A DNA stretch of 64,000 nucleotides from Treponema socranskii subsp. paredis ATCC 35535 (GTDB lineage Bacteria; Spirochaetota; Spirochaetia; Treponematales; Treponemataceae): positions 1,737,339 to 1,801,338 of the forward strand of contig KE332515.1 in assembly GCA_000413015.1 (NCBI GenBank), in the 5' to 3' direction. A program made the translations under genes and the position numbers. Below are positions 54,250-63,588 of this stretch, piece after piece (position 1 is the stretch's first letter; each line of letters starts with the position of its first letter). The notes under the pieces are model-generated. The model was not told where the DNA came from, made no database searches, and saw nothing but the letters and a program-made list of their open reading frames with translations.

Positions 54250-55092
54250 TTATCCTTTGATGCCGGCGTTCATAGAATTTTCGATGATATAGCGCTGGCA
54301 GAAAATAAACACGATGATCAGCGGCAAAACGGCAAGTACGCCGGCCGCAAGCAGCAAATTCCATTCGCTCGAATATTGACCTTGGAACATTGTAAGTCCG
54401 AGCGTAACGGTGTACAGCTCCGTTTTGGCAATGTAGAGCATAGGCCGAAGCAGATCGTTCCAGTTGTTCATAAACGCGATTATAAACAGCGTCGCGATCG
54501 GCGCGATCGATTGCGGCACGTAAATCATCGTATACATTTGAAGCGAATTCACCCCGTCGATGATTCCGGCATCGAAGAGCGCTTCGGGTACTTGTTCGTA
54601 AAATTCTTTCAGCATAAAGGTGCCGAGTGCGCCGGCAAGGAAAGACGGCACTATCAGAGGAAGATAGGAATCGAGCCAATTCAGGCGCATCATAAGATAG
54701 TACTCGGGAATGATCGTAACTTGAACCGGAATCATATACGTGAGCACTAAAAGAGAAAACAGCAGGTTTCTGCTTTTGAAGCGCATCCGTGCAAATGCAA
54801 AACCGCTGAGAGAGCATACGAAAAGCTGTCCCGCCGCGGCAAGCACGACGACAAAAACGGAGTTTAAAATATAGCGTCCGAAATTATATACGCCCATGAC
54901 CGTTTTATAGTTGTCCCACATTTGGCCGGTAAACAGCAGATCGGGTATGAATCTCGGCGGATCGGCGAAAATATTTTTCGCACTCATAAAAGAATTCGAC
55001 ACCATCCAAATGAACGGAAAAATCGAAAGCAGTACAAATAAAATAATCAATGTATATCGTATGGCCGGAATGCGGCCTTCTTTGTCCAACAC
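54250..55092 (-). CDS. Carbohydrate ABC permease (MalG/UgpE-like)
   Basis: 280 residues, six membrane segments, with the EAA loop EQVPEALFDAGIIDGVNSLQMYTMIYVPQ in pieces, where the cytoplasmic helix contacts the ATPase. The ATPase gene is not local, so a shared MsmK/UgpC-type ATPase is expected. Confidence 0.94.
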   Translation of the reverse strand: MLDKEGRIPAIRYTLIILFVLLSIFPFIWMVSNSFMSAKNIFADPPRFIPDLLFTGQMWDNYKTVMGVYNFGRYILNSVFVVVLAAAGQLFVCSLSGFAFARMRFKSRNLLFSLLVLTYMIPVQVTIIPEYYLMMRLNWLDSYLPLIVPSFLAGALGTFMLKEFYEQVPEALFDAGIIDGVNSLQMYTMIYVPQSIAPIATLFIIAFMNNWNDLLRPMLYIAKTELYTVTLGLTMFQGQYSSEWNLLLAAGVLAVLPLIIVFIFCQRYIIENSMNAGIKG

Positions 55093-55178
55093 GGTATTCT
55101 CCTAATAAAGTTTTTACGAAAAACGGTAATCTTCAAAAAGCGCCGTTCCCGTTTGAAACGATGCTTTTCCGAATTTTT

Positions 55179-56069
55179 TTAATCCCACGGCTGAGCCCAG
55201 CGTTTTCTGATGTAAAAATTCAATACGGTGAAAAATGCGACGATTATCAAAAGGATAAAAGCGATCGCTTCGGCAAAGCCGACGCGGTAATATACGAATG
55301 CGTTTAAGTACACATCATAGACGAGGGTATTCGATGCGTTCATCGGTCCGCCGCGCGTCATGGCAAGAATCAATTCGAAGTTTTTAAATGAATCGATGAT
55401 TGCGATTGTTAAAATAAAAAACGTCGTCGGACTCAAGAGCGGCAGCGTTATGCGGAAAAAACGCTGCGGACGGCTTGCACCGTCTATGGTCGCCGCTTCC
55501 ATCATTTCATGCGATATATTTTGAAGACCGGCAAGAAACAAAATCATATAGTAACCGGACATTTTCCATACTTGAACGAATGCAACGGTAAACAAAACGA
55601 GTTTTTTATCGCCGAGCCAATTCGGCATACTCATAATACCGAGGCTCTTTAAAATAATGGAAAGGAGTCCGTAGTTGGGGCCGAGGAGCCAGCGCCAAAC
55701 GATTCCGACCGCAACCGAAGAAGTAATGACCGGCATGTAAATGGCCGCGCGGAAAAAATTGATACCCTTTATTTTTACGTTGATAAGACAGGCAAAAATC
55801 AAGCCGAGCAGCATACCGCCTGTTACATAGAAAACGGAAAACTTGAACGTATTGCGGATAACAAGCCACGTGTCGGGGTCTTTAAGCGCTTCGATATAGT
55901 TTGCGAATCCGTGGAATCTCGGAGATGCGAGCAAATTCCAATCGGAAAAGCTTAAGATAAATGCGGCGACGATCGGCATTAAACGAAATACGAACAGACC
56001 GATGACGGTCGGCAATAAAAAAATCCATGGTGTCCACGGCTTGTGCCATACGAGTGATTTGGAAGACAT
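55179..56069 (-). CDS. Carbohydrate ABC permease (MalF/UgpA-like)
   Basis: 296 residues, six membrane segments. N-terminal FLLPTVIGLFVFRLMPIV and the EAA loop EMMEAATIDGASRPQRFFRI with TLPLLSPTTFF. Pairs with the MalG-like permease downstream. Confidence 0.94.
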   Translation of the reverse strand: MSSKSLVWHKPWTPWIFLLPTVIGLFVFRLMPIVAAFILSFSDWNLLASPRFHGFANYIEALKDPDTWLVIRNTFKFSVFYVTGGMLLGLIFACLINVKIKGINFFRAAIYMPVITSSVAVGIVWRWLLGPNYGLLSIILKSLGIMSMPNWLGDKKLVLFTVAFVQVWKMSGYYMILFLAGLQNISHEMMEAATIDGASRPQRFFRITLPLLSPTTFFILTIAIIDSFKNFELILAMTRGGPMNASNTLVYDVYLNAFVYYRVGFAEAIAFILLIIVAFFTVLNFYIRKRWAQPWD

Positions 56070-56097
56070 TATTATATCCTAAATTAATAAATATCGA

Positions 56098-56133
56098 ATA
56101 ATAAAAAGACGGCATGCAAAGTGACGCATGCCG
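56098..56133 (-). terminator. Attenuator hairpin between binding-protein and permease genes
   Basis: CGGCATGC / GCATGCCG stem (56110-56133) followed on the minus strand by TCTTTTTATTATT. It probably reduces read-through so that the binding protein is made in excess over permeases. Confidence 0.75.
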
Positions 56134-56146
56134 CCGATAAAATCAA

Positions 56147-57463
56147 TTATTTGTAATAACGGGAAAGAACGACATTGATGTCTTTGGTCGCGGCCGTAAT
56201 CGCCTGATCCATCGTTCTCTCACCGTTCAGTGCGCTGTCGATGTAGCCGTTGAAGCCCATCGCTTCGTTCGCACGGTAACCTCTCCATTCGTTCCATCCT
56301 TTTGTGTAGGAAGTTTTAAGAGGTTCTCCCGCTTCTTTATTCAAAAGCTCCATCTCTTTTCCGGGCTGCTGAGCCGGATCGACGATGCCTTTTGAAAGCG
56401 CAATGTTCGACGGAATTTTACCCGCCATATACTGCGACAAATCGATGCCTTCGCCCGCAACGTACTGCATGAATTTCCACGCTTCATCGACATTCTGCGT
56501 ATTCGGCGACATACAATATGCATCGGGCCAGCCGTAGGTGACGCGCTTCGCTTTGCCTGCGGGTCCGAACGGAACGCGGCTTATGCCCCACTTTACGCTG
56601 TTTCCGAGCGTTTTGCGGTGATTGTCGACATACCATGAACCGTCGATCCACATTGCGCATTTACCCTGCGGAAAAATATCCTGATTGCGGAATGCGCTCA
56701 TATCTTTTTGACGGGGTGCGACTTTTTCAACGGCAACGAGCCGATACAAAAAATTCAACGCATCGATCGCATTTGCATCCGGAGCGAATTTGTTTTTTTG
56801 CGCATTGAGCAGGTTGCCGCCGTTCGCATACACCCAGCTTTCGATCTGCGCATAACGTCCGTAAAACCAAAAGCCCCACTGGTCGACGGCACCGTCACGG
56901 TTTTTGTCGATCGTCAATTTTTTTGCGGCGGCGAGAAAATCGTTCCAGCTCCAGTCATCCGTCGGATATTTGACACCTGCCGCGTCAAACATATCTTTGT
57001 TGTAGTAAAGCACCGCGGTAACGAGCGCGAACGGAAGCGCATAGACATGATCGCTTTTTGAAATCGCTTTCGTCGCGTCCATCATCGATTTATAAAATTT
57101 TTTATCGGTACCGTCGCGTTTGATAAGCGGATCGAGATTGTACATGAGACCGTTTTCCGCCCATTCTTCGAGATAGCCGGAACTCATCGTAAAGACATCG
57201 GGCAATTTGCGCTGCTGCGCCTGAATGCGGAGTTTCGTCCAGTATTCATGTGTGTCGATAATGGTATTGTTGATTTTTACGTTCGGGTGTTCCGCCTGGT
57301 ACTTTGCAATGATTTGCATATTTTGATCTTTCATGGTCGGATCCCACGTCCACCATTCCAGCGTAACCGGCTTTGCGGACGAACCCGTCGTTTCCGCGGT
57401 ACCGGTCGCAAAAACCGCCGTGCCGATGCTTGCAAGCATGACGGCCAAAATCATTTTTTTCAT
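56147..57463 (-). CDS. Carbohydrate ABC substrate-binding protein
   Basis: 438 residues. The signal peptide ends AVFATGTAETT; no lipobox. Type-1 extracellular solute-binding fold: LEWWTWDPTMKDQNMQIIAKYQAEHPNVKI (in parts), FTMSSGYLEEWAENGLMYNLDPL, DWSWNDFLAAAKKLT and CAMWIDGSWYV. First gene of the importer operon. Confidence 0.95.
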   Translation of the reverse strand: MKKMILAVMLASIGTAVFATGTAETTGSSAKPVTLEWWTWDPTMKDQNMQIIAKYQAEHPNVKINNTIIDTHEYWTKLRIQAQQRKLPDVFTMSSGYLEEWAENGLMYNLDPLIKRDGTDKKFYKSMMDATKAISKSDHVYALPFALVTAVLYYNKDMFDAAGVKYPTDDWSWNDFLAAAKKLTIDKNRDGAVDQWGFWFYGRYAQIESWVYANGGNLLNAQKNKFAPDANAIDALNFLYRLVAVEKVAPRQKDMSAFRNQDIFPQGKCAMWIDGSWYVDNHRKTLGNSVKWGISRVPFGPAGKAKRVTYGWPDAYCMSPNTQNVDEAWKFMQYVAGEGIDLSQYMAGKIPSNIALSKGIVDPAQQPGKEMELLNKEAGEPLKTSYTKGWNEWRGYRANEAMGFNGYIDSALNGERTMDQAITAATKDINVVLSRYYK

Positions 57464-57510
57464 AATGCCTCCTTAGAAAAAATGAATCGACATTCGTAAT
57501 GTGTATAATA

Positions 57511-57603
57511 CTGCCGATCGGCAGAAAGAGGTTTGGACGAAAAGACAGCACTATACGTTTATTTAATTTTTTTATAGTACTTCATTCCTTGGTACGCTGT
57601 CAA
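57511..57603 (-). promoter_or_regulatory. Promoter and palindrome upstream of the carbohydrate importer
   Basis: On the minus strand TTGACA (57603-57598), 18 nt, TACTAT (57579-57574). The perfect 14-bp palindrome CTGCCGATCGGCAG (57511-57524) lies about 50 nt downstream of the predicted start and could be an operator. Confidence 0.5.
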
Positions 57604-57633
57604 TAAAAACGGGATATAAAAAAATTCTTCGCG

Positions 57634-58419
57634 TCAGTGTGTGCCGGACGATGTTTTTTGCAGTTCGTATAAAATAATCGACGCCGCCTGTGCGACGTTT
57701 AAGCTTTGTATGGCCGGCTCGATTCCTTCGGCGAATCCCGCAAAGGGGATAATGACGCATTCGTCGCAATTTTTCCGCACATCGTCGGATATGCCGTCCT
57801 CTTCGTTGCCGAGTACGACGGCTACGGGTTTGGTTCCGCGCAGATCCGCGATTTCCGCGAGCGTTTTTTTTGCACTCAAGTCGGTCCCTATCCGCAGCAT
57901 GCGGTTCCGTACCGCTTCCATAAAACGTGCGATGGAATTCGCGGAATAGATCGTAACGAATTCCATACCGCCTTGTGCGATGCGGTAACTGCTTGTCGTA
58001 ATTGCAGACTGCGATTCGTCCGCCGGTATGACGATGTTTTTCATACCGAAAAAAGCCGCGCTTCTCACGATTGCACCGAAATTGTTCGCGTTGCCGATGC
58101 GGTCGAGTACGAGTACGTTTTCACCGTTCGCAATCCATACGTCCGCAACGTCGGAATCGAGCGGTGTGATTTTCGGCATAAAAATCATTGCGACGACGCC
58201 CTGATGATGTACGGTACCTGAAAGTTTTTCCAAATCGGCAGGTTCCACCAAATTATATATGCCTCGGTTTTCTGCAAGCTTTTTGCAAAGTCCGCCGAAA
58301 AACGGCGCCGTCTCTTTTGTAAAATACAATCGGCGGATCTTTTTCCAATTATTTTTTTCAAGCTTTTTTACGGCGGAAAGTCCGCACACGGCGAGTTCGT
58401 CGTTTTGTTTGTTTCGCAT
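57634..58419 (-). CDS. TrmH/SpoU-family RNA 2'-O-methyltransferase
   Basis: 261 residues. An N-terminal substrate domain (1-95) is followed by the SPOUT knot with the three motifs NANNFGAIVRSAAFFG, VVLGNEEDGIS and IQSLNVAQAASIILYEL. It methylates ribose 2'-OH of tRNA or rRNA using SAM; the target cannot be told from sequence. Divergent from the liv operon. Confidence 0.93.
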   Translation of the reverse strand: MRNKQNDELAVCGLSAVKKLEKNNWKKIRRLYFTKETAPFFGGLCKKLAENRGIYNLVEPADLEKLSGTVHHQGVVAMIFMPKITPLDSDVADVWIANGENVLVLDRIGNANNFGAIVRSAAFFGMKNIVIPADESQSAITTSSYRIAQGGMEFVTIYSANSIARFMEAVRNRMLRIGTDLSAKKTLAEIADLRGTKPVAVVLGNEEDGISDDVRKNCDECVIIPFAGFAEGIEPAIQSLNVAQAASIILYELQKTSSGTH

Positions 58420-58531
58420 GGATTTATTTTAGCCGATTGTGCCGCACGTGACAACGCGCACGAAGTCTTTGTAGGTACGGGTGGTTTTCAAAAAATACCG
58501 AGGAGAGCGCACGTACGGGATAAAGCGGCAC

Positions 58532-58559
58532 TTGCATAAAAATCGAATTCCGTTATAAT
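58532..58559 (+). promoter_or_regulatory. liv operon promoter (candidate)
   Basis: Perfect TATAAT (58554-58559) with a weak TTGCAT (58532-58537) 16 nt upstream, about 75 nt before livK. Confidence 0.5.
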
Positions 58560-58638
58560 TCAAATGAAACAAATCGCCGGAGTTTGTACGCGAATACAAA
58601 TTTCGGCTTTTTTTGTTTGTCTTTTTTTGGAGGAAAAT

Positions 58639-59802
58639 ATGAAAGTAATCGGCAAAATCGTTCTTTTCGGAGCAGCCGTTTTTACACTCGGCGCGTTTGT
58701 TTCGTGTACGAAAAAAAACGCAGAAGCGGAAAGCGATACGATTAAAATCGGCGTATTCGAACCGATGACGGGAGCGAACGCAGCGGGCGGCGCCCTTGAG
58801 CTTGAAGGCGTTCGTCTTGCAAACGAACTGTATCCGACGGTTACGGCGGGCGGGAAAGAATATAAAGTCGAACTCGTGGTCGCCGACAACAAATCCGATA
58901 AAGTCGAAGCGGCGAATGCGGTACAGCGTCTCGTTGACAAAGAAAAAGTAAAGGTTGTGCTCGGTTCGTGGGGTTCGGGTTATTCCATCGCAGCAGGACC
59001 CATCGTGCAGGAAGCGAAAGTTCCGGCTATGGGATTGACGTGTACGAATCCCCTCGTTACAAAGGACAATCCGTATTATTTCCGCGTATGCTTTATCGAT
59101 CCGTTTCAGGGAACCGTTATGGCGACATACGCGAATAAAAATCTCAACGCGAAAACCGCGGTGCTTATCCGTGAAATTTCGAACGATTATTCCGTCGGTC
59201 TTGCGAAATTCTTTTCCGACACGTTTAAAAAACTTGCCGGAGAATCGAGCATTCTTGCAGAGCTCAATTACAATACTGGCGATCAGGATTTTACCGCACA
59301 GCTGACGACGATCAAAGCGAGCAATCCCGACGTGATTTTCGCGCCGGGCAATTACACCGAAAGCGCCCTTATCATGAAGCAGGCGCGGGAACTCGGCATT
59401 ACCGCTCCCTTCCTCGGCGGCGATACGTGGGAAACGCCCGAACTCATCGATGTCGGAAAAGATGCCGTTGAAGGCTGTCTCCTTTCTACGGCTTTCGATG
59501 CAGGCGGTGCGACGGGTGATCTTGCAAAAAACTTTTTGGCAAAATACGATGAAAAATATCACAAAGAACCCGCCGCATTTACGGTTCTCGCTTTTGACGG
59601 ATATCGCCTTGTTCTCGATGCGATACGCCGGGCCGATTCGATCGACACGACGAAGATTCGCGATGCGATTGCGGCTACGAGAGATTTCGAAGGGGTTGCA
59701 GGCGACGTTACGCTCGATGAAAACGGCGATGCGACGAAAAGCGCTTTTATTAAAACCGTAAAAGACGGAAAGTTTACATATATTACGATCGTAAACCCGT
59801 AA
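58639..59802 (+). CDS. livK: Branched-chain amino acid ABC binding lipoprotein (LivK-like)
   Basis: 387 residues from ATG 58639 (GGAGG 5 nt upstream); an upstream in-frame start is rejected. Lipobox GAFVSC near residue 23. Leu/Ile/Val-binding fold: IKIGVFEPMTGANAAGG, VVADNKSDKVEAANAVQRL, VLGSWGSGYSIA and APFLGGDTWETPEL. Ligand is probably a branched-chain or other hydrophobic amino acid. Confidence 0.93.
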   Translation: MKVIGKIVLFGAAVFTLGAFVSCTKKNAEAESDTIKIGVFEPMTGANAAGGALELEGVRLANELYPTVTAGGKEYKVELVVADNKSDKVEAANAVQRLVDKEKVKVVLGSWGSGYSIAAGPIVQEAKVPAMGLTCTNPLVTKDNPYYFRVCFIDPFQGTVMATYANKNLNAKTAVLIREISNDYSVGLAKFFSDTFKKLAGESSILAELNYNTGDQDFTAQLTTIKASNPDVIFAPGNYTESALIMKQARELGITAPFLGGDTWETPELIDVGKDAVEGCLLSTAFDAGGATGDLAKNFLAKYDEKYHKEPAAFTVLAFDGYRLVLDAIRRADSIDTTKIRDAIAATRDFEGVAGDVTLDENGDATKSAFIKTVKDGKFTYITIVNP

Positions 59803-59822
59803 TAATTTTTAATAATTAATAA

Positions 59823-59861
59823 TACCTGCCGTAAGACGATGCAAGTGTTTTGCGGCAGGTA
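59823..59861 (+). terminator. Hairpin between livK and livH
   Basis: TACCTGCCG (59823-59831) / CGGCAGGTA (59853-59861), extended inward by several pairs, without a T-run. It likely stabilises the livK message or attenuates read-through to the permeases. Confidence 0.6.
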
Positions 59862-59884
59862 CATATCGTGTTTCGGAACTGTAT

Positions 59885-60799
59885 ATGACACCGGTACTTT
59901 TTTTACAGCATATCGTAAATGCGCTTTCGCTCGGCAGCCTCTACGCGCTCATCGCAATCGGTTATACGATGGTGTACGGCATATTGCGCCTCATCAATTT
60001 TGCGCACGGCGATATCTTTATGCTCGGCGGGTATTTTGCATTTTATCTCATTGCGACGTTTTTTTTACCGTGGTGGGTCGCTTTTATCGTCGCTATTTCT
60101 CTGACGGCTCTGCTCGGGATCGGACTTGAACGGGTCGCCTATCGGCCGCTTCGCGATTCGCCGAAAATTTCCGTTATGATAAGCGCTATCGGCGCTTCGT
60201 TTTTGATCGAAAACTTGGCGACCGTCGTTTTCGGCGGACGGCAAAAAGGTTTTCCCGTTCCCGATTTTTTTAATAAATTGTTTACGTTCGGCTCTGTGAA
60301 AAATGCGGGGCACGCGGTCACCGTCGTCGCAATCAGCGCCGTTATTCCGATTGTGACGGCCGTACTCCTCGTACTGCTGCTTTGGGTCGTCAATAAAACG
60401 AAGACGGGTATGGCGATGCGCGCGGTTTCGACCGATTTGGATGCCGCGAGGCTTCAGGCGATCGACGTCGATAAAACGATTTCGTTTACGTTCGGGATCG
60501 GCTCGCTCATGGCTGCGATCGGCGGCATTCTATGGGCGTTAAAATATCCTCAGTTGAATCCGACGATGGGCATCATGCCGGGGCTGAAGTGTTTTATCGC
60601 GGCGGTGCTCGGCGGCATCGGCAATATAGGAGGAGCGGTGCTCGGCGGGTTTTTGCTCGGCTTTCTCGAAATCATGATAATCGCGTTTTTGCCGGCGCTT
60701 ACCGGTTACCGCGACGCGTTTGCGTTTATCGTGCTTATCCTCGTGCTGCTTTTTAAGCCTGCGGGGCTGCTCGGAAAAAATCAGGTGGAAAAAGTATGA
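59885..60799 (+). CDS. livH: Branched-chain amino acid ABC permease LivH
   Basis: 304 residues, about 8 membrane segments. ALSLGSLYALIAIGYTMVYGILRLINFAHGD is the family N-terminus (in parts), and GIMPGLKCFIAAVLGGIGNI is the ATPase-contact loop. Overlaps livM by 4 nt. Confidence 0.96.
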   Translation: MTPVLFLQHIVNALSLGSLYALIAIGYTMVYGILRLINFAHGDIFMLGGYFAFYLIATFFLPWWVAFIVAISLTALLGIGLERVAYRPLRDSPKISVMISAIGASFLIENLATVVFGGRQKGFPVPDFFNKLFTFGSVKNAGHAVTVVAISAVIPIVTAVLLVLLLWVVNKTKTGMAMRAVSTDLDAARLQAIDVDKTISFTFGIGSLMAAIGGILWALKYPQLNPTMGIMPGLKCFIAAVLGGIGNIGGAVLGGFLLGFLEIMIIAFLPALTGYRDAFAFIVLILVLLFKPAGLLGKNQVEKV

Positions 60800-61878
60800 G
60801 TGCGGCCGTCATGACAATCGATAAAAAGAAAAAAACGATATTGACCGTGTGTGCGTCTGCACTTGCGCTTGCGTTTATCGCCGCAGCCGATGTTTTTTTC
60901 GATAATTTTACGCTGCGCGTTTTCAATCTCTGCGCAATCTATATCGTCCTTGCGCTTTCGCTCAATTTATTAAACGGCTTTACCGGCATTTTTTCGCTCG
61001 GACATGCGGGTTTTATGGCTATCGGCGCGTATGTTTCGGCGCTTTTGACGATGAGTCCCGCGCAAAAAGAAATGAATTTTTACCTTGCGCCGATTATACA
61101 ACCGCTTGCAGGCGTTCAGATTCCGTTTTTGCCGGCCCTTTTGCTTGCGGGCTTCGCCGCCGCGCTCTTTGCTTTTTTGATCGGGCTTCCCGTGCTGCGT
61201 CTGCACGACGATTATCTCGCGATCGCCTCTCTCGGTTTTGCGGAAATCATCCGCGTCGTCATTACGAATTTGCAGCGAGTGACGAACGGCGCGCTCGGTT
61301 TAAAAGGCTTGCCGAAGTATTCGACGACCTACGTCGTGTGGGGCTGCGCGATCCTCGCAATCGTCTTTACGGTTGCGCTCATCAATTCCGCTTTCGGCAG
61401 TTCGCTTAAAGCAATCCGCGACAACGAAATTGCGGCGGAAGCGATGGGTATCAATGTCGCAAAAGTTAAAACGATCAGTTTTATCATGTCGGGTTTTATG
61501 GCGGGAATCGGAGGCGCTTTGCTCGGTCACCTCATGCAGACAATCGATCCGCGCATGTTCGTGTTCGGCCTGACGTACAATATTTTGCTCATCGTCGTAC
61601 TCGGCGGAAACGGCAGTATTACGGGGTCGGTCATCGCATCGATCGTCGTCACCGTGTGTATGGAAATGCTGCGCTTTCTCGACGGTCCGCTCGATTTTCT
61701 TTTTGTCAAAACGAACGGTTTGCCCGGACTGCGCATGGTCGTCTTTTCGCTTTTGCTTATGATCGTCGTCATTTATCGGCAGCGCGGTCTTATGGGCACG
61801 AACGAATTTTCGTGGGATTATTTTGCAAAGATAGGACTTGTGCCGAAGCTGAAAAATCGAAAAACGGGAGGCCGCTGA
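60796..61878 (+). CDS. livM: Branched-chain amino acid ABC permease LivM
   Basis: 360 residues, about 10 membrane segments. LNLLNGFTGIFSLGHAGFMAIGAY and SSLKAIRDNEIAAEAMGINV are diagnostic. The stop codon shares one base with the livG start. Confidence 0.96.
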   Translation: MSAAVMTIDKKKKTILTVCASALALAFIAAADVFFDNFTLRVFNLCAIYIVLALSLNLLNGFTGIFSLGHAGFMAIGAYVSALLTMSPAQKEMNFYLAPIIQPLAGVQIPFLPALLLAGFAAALFAFLIGLPVLRLHDDYLAIASLGFAEIIRVVITNLQRVTNGALGLKGLPKYSTTYVVWGCAILAIVFTVALINSAFGSSLKAIRDNEIAAEAMGINVAKVKTISFIMSGFMAGIGGALLGHLMQTIDPRMFVFGLTYNILLIVVLGGNGSITGSVIASIVVTVCMEMLRFLDGPLDFLFVKTNGLPGLRMVVFSLLLMIVVIYRQRGLMGTNEFSWDYFAKIGLVPKLKNRKTGGR

Positions 61879-62672
61879 TGCTGCAGTGCATTCACACGAC
61901 GATACAGTTCGGCGGACTTACCGCGGTTCGGGATTTGAATCTCAAAGTCAATGACGGTGAAATCGTCGGCTTGATAGGACCGAACGGAGCGGGTAAAACG
62001 ACCGCATTCAATATGATCACCGGCGTGTATAAACCGACCGGCGGCGGTATCTTTTGGGACGATACCGATATCGTAAAATTGAAGCCGCATCAAATCACCG
62101 AACTCGGACTTGCGCGTACGTTTCAAAATATCAGATTGTTCGATGAAATGAGCGTGCTGGAAAACGTCATGGTTGCGGGAAATCTGCGCGCGCATTTCAG
62201 CGTATTCGAATCGGTGCTGCATTTGCCGGGATACAGACAACGCGCTCAAAAAGTCAAAGAACACGCGCTCGATCTCCTCGAGCAGGTCAATTTAAAAAAA
62301 CACGCGTACGACAGTGCGACGAGTTTGCCTTACGGTGAACAGCGCCGTCTTGAAATAGTGCGCGCGCTTGCGACGCGGCCGAAACTGCTCCTGCTCGACG
62401 AACCGGCGGCGGGAATGAACCCGCAGGAATCGGAAGAGCTGATGGTTTTTATTAAAAAAATAAGAAACGATTTCGGCATTTCGATTTTATTGATCGAACA
62501 TCACATGCAGGTCGTTATGGGAATCTGCGACAGAATGTACGTGCTCGAATACGGCAATACGATTGCCGAAGGAACGCCGAAAGAGATAAGCTCGAATCAA
62601 AAAGTGATCGACGCGTACTTGGGTACGGAAAACGAATTCTTCGACGGAGATGCGGAGGGCGGCGATGCTTGA
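61878..62672 (+). CDS. livG: Branched-chain amino acid ABC ATPase LivG
   Basis: 264 residues from the ATG overlapping the livM stop (TGATG). Walker [15 protein letters not shown], signature [15 protein letters not shown], Walker [13 protein letters not shown], and the LivG-typical [11 protein letters not shown]. It energises import with LivF. Confidence 0.96.
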   Translation: MLQCIHTTIQFGGLTAVRDLNLKVNDGEIVGLIGPNGAGKTTAFNMITGVYKPTGGGIFWDDTDIVKLKPHQITELGLARTFQNIRLFDEMSVLENVMVAGNLRAHFSVFESVLHLPGYRQRAQKVKEHALDLLEQVNLKKHAYDSATSLPYGEQRRLEIVRALATRPKLLLLDEPAAGMNPQESEELMVFIKKIRNDFGISILLIEHHMQVVMGICDRMYVLEYGNTIAEGTPKEISSNQKVIDAYLGTENEFFDGDAEGGDA

Positions 62673-63375
62673 GCTTACGAATGTGGAAGTATACTACGGC
62701 GGCATTCACGCGCTGCAAGGAATTTCGATCGAAGTTCCCGACGGAAAAATCGTATCGCTCATCGGTGCGAACGGAGCGGGAAAATCCACGACGCTCAATT
62801 CGATAGTCGGATTGGTAAAACCGCAAGCCGGCTCCATCGCGTGGAACGGAAAAGAGTTGACCGCACTCGGAACAAAGCGCATCGTTTCGGAGGGCGTGGT
62901 GCTCGTGCCGGAAGGCCGCCGTATTTTCCCCAATCTCACGACATGGGAAAACATCACGCTCGGCGCTTATCACCGAAGCGATAAAGCGGGTATAGAAAGA
63001 GACCGCGATATGGTGTATGAGCTTTTTCCCAGATTAAAAGAACGTGCGAAACAAAATGCGGGAACGCTTTCCGGGGGAGAGCAGCAGATGCTCGCCGTCG
63101 CGCGCGGTCTTATGTCGCGCCCGAAATTGTTTATGCTCGACGAACCGTCGCTCGGGCTCGCGCCGCTCATCATTAAAGACATTTTCGATACGATTCGTAA
63201 AATAAACGCGGAGGGTACGACCGTGCTGCTCGTTGAACAAAATGCACGCGCCGCGCTCAAAATTGCCGATTCGGCGTACGTTATGGAAACGGGTCGGATC
63301 ACGCTTTCGGGTACGGGAAAAGAGCTGCTCGCCGATACGCGTATCAAAGAAGCGTATTTGGGCGGTGCAAAATAA
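62665..63375 (+). CDS. livF: Branched-chain amino acid ABC ATPase LivF
   Basis: 236 residues from ATG 62665 (GGAGGGC upstream), overlapping livG by 8 nt. Walker A GANGAGKSTTLNSI, LVPEGRRIFPNLT, signature LSGGEQQMLAVARGL and Walker B LFMLDEPSLGLAP. Confidence 0.96.
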   Translation: MLELTNVEVYYGGIHALQGISIEVPDGKIVSLIGANGAGKSTTLNSIVGLVKPQAGSIAWNGKELTALGTKRIVSEGVVLVPEGRRIFPNLTTWENITLGAYHRSDKAGIERDRDMVYELFPRLKERAKQNAGTLSGGEQQMLAVARGLMSRPKLFMLDEPSLGLAPLIIKDIFDTIRKINAEGTTVLLVEQNARAALKIADSAYVMETGRITLSGTGKELLADTRIKEAYLGGAK

Positions 63376-63519
63376 AGGGTATCGCCCGAAAAAGCAAATA
63401 CGCTTCAAAGCGTTGGAATATAATCGCAGCGGACGAAGCGAGCGGAACGCATACTTTCATTCTACGGATATTTTCAAAACGCGATATGCGGTCTTAATAA
63501 TTATCGCCCGGTAACTGCA

Positions 63520-63548
63520 TTGACAGTGCAGGCGATTACTTGTATTAT
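63520..63548 (+). promoter_or_regulatory. ppdK promoter
   Basis: TTGACA (63520-63525), exactly 17 nt, TATTAT (63543-63548). Confidence 0.8.
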
Positions 63549-63588
63549 TTTCTTATCATATCTCTCAATCCTTATATGGAGTTATTAC

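Noticed and set aside
58429-59562. 377-codon minus-strand ORF
   Set aside because: Antisense to livK and its promoter; residue composition is Arg/Phe-rich, as expected for a shadow frame.
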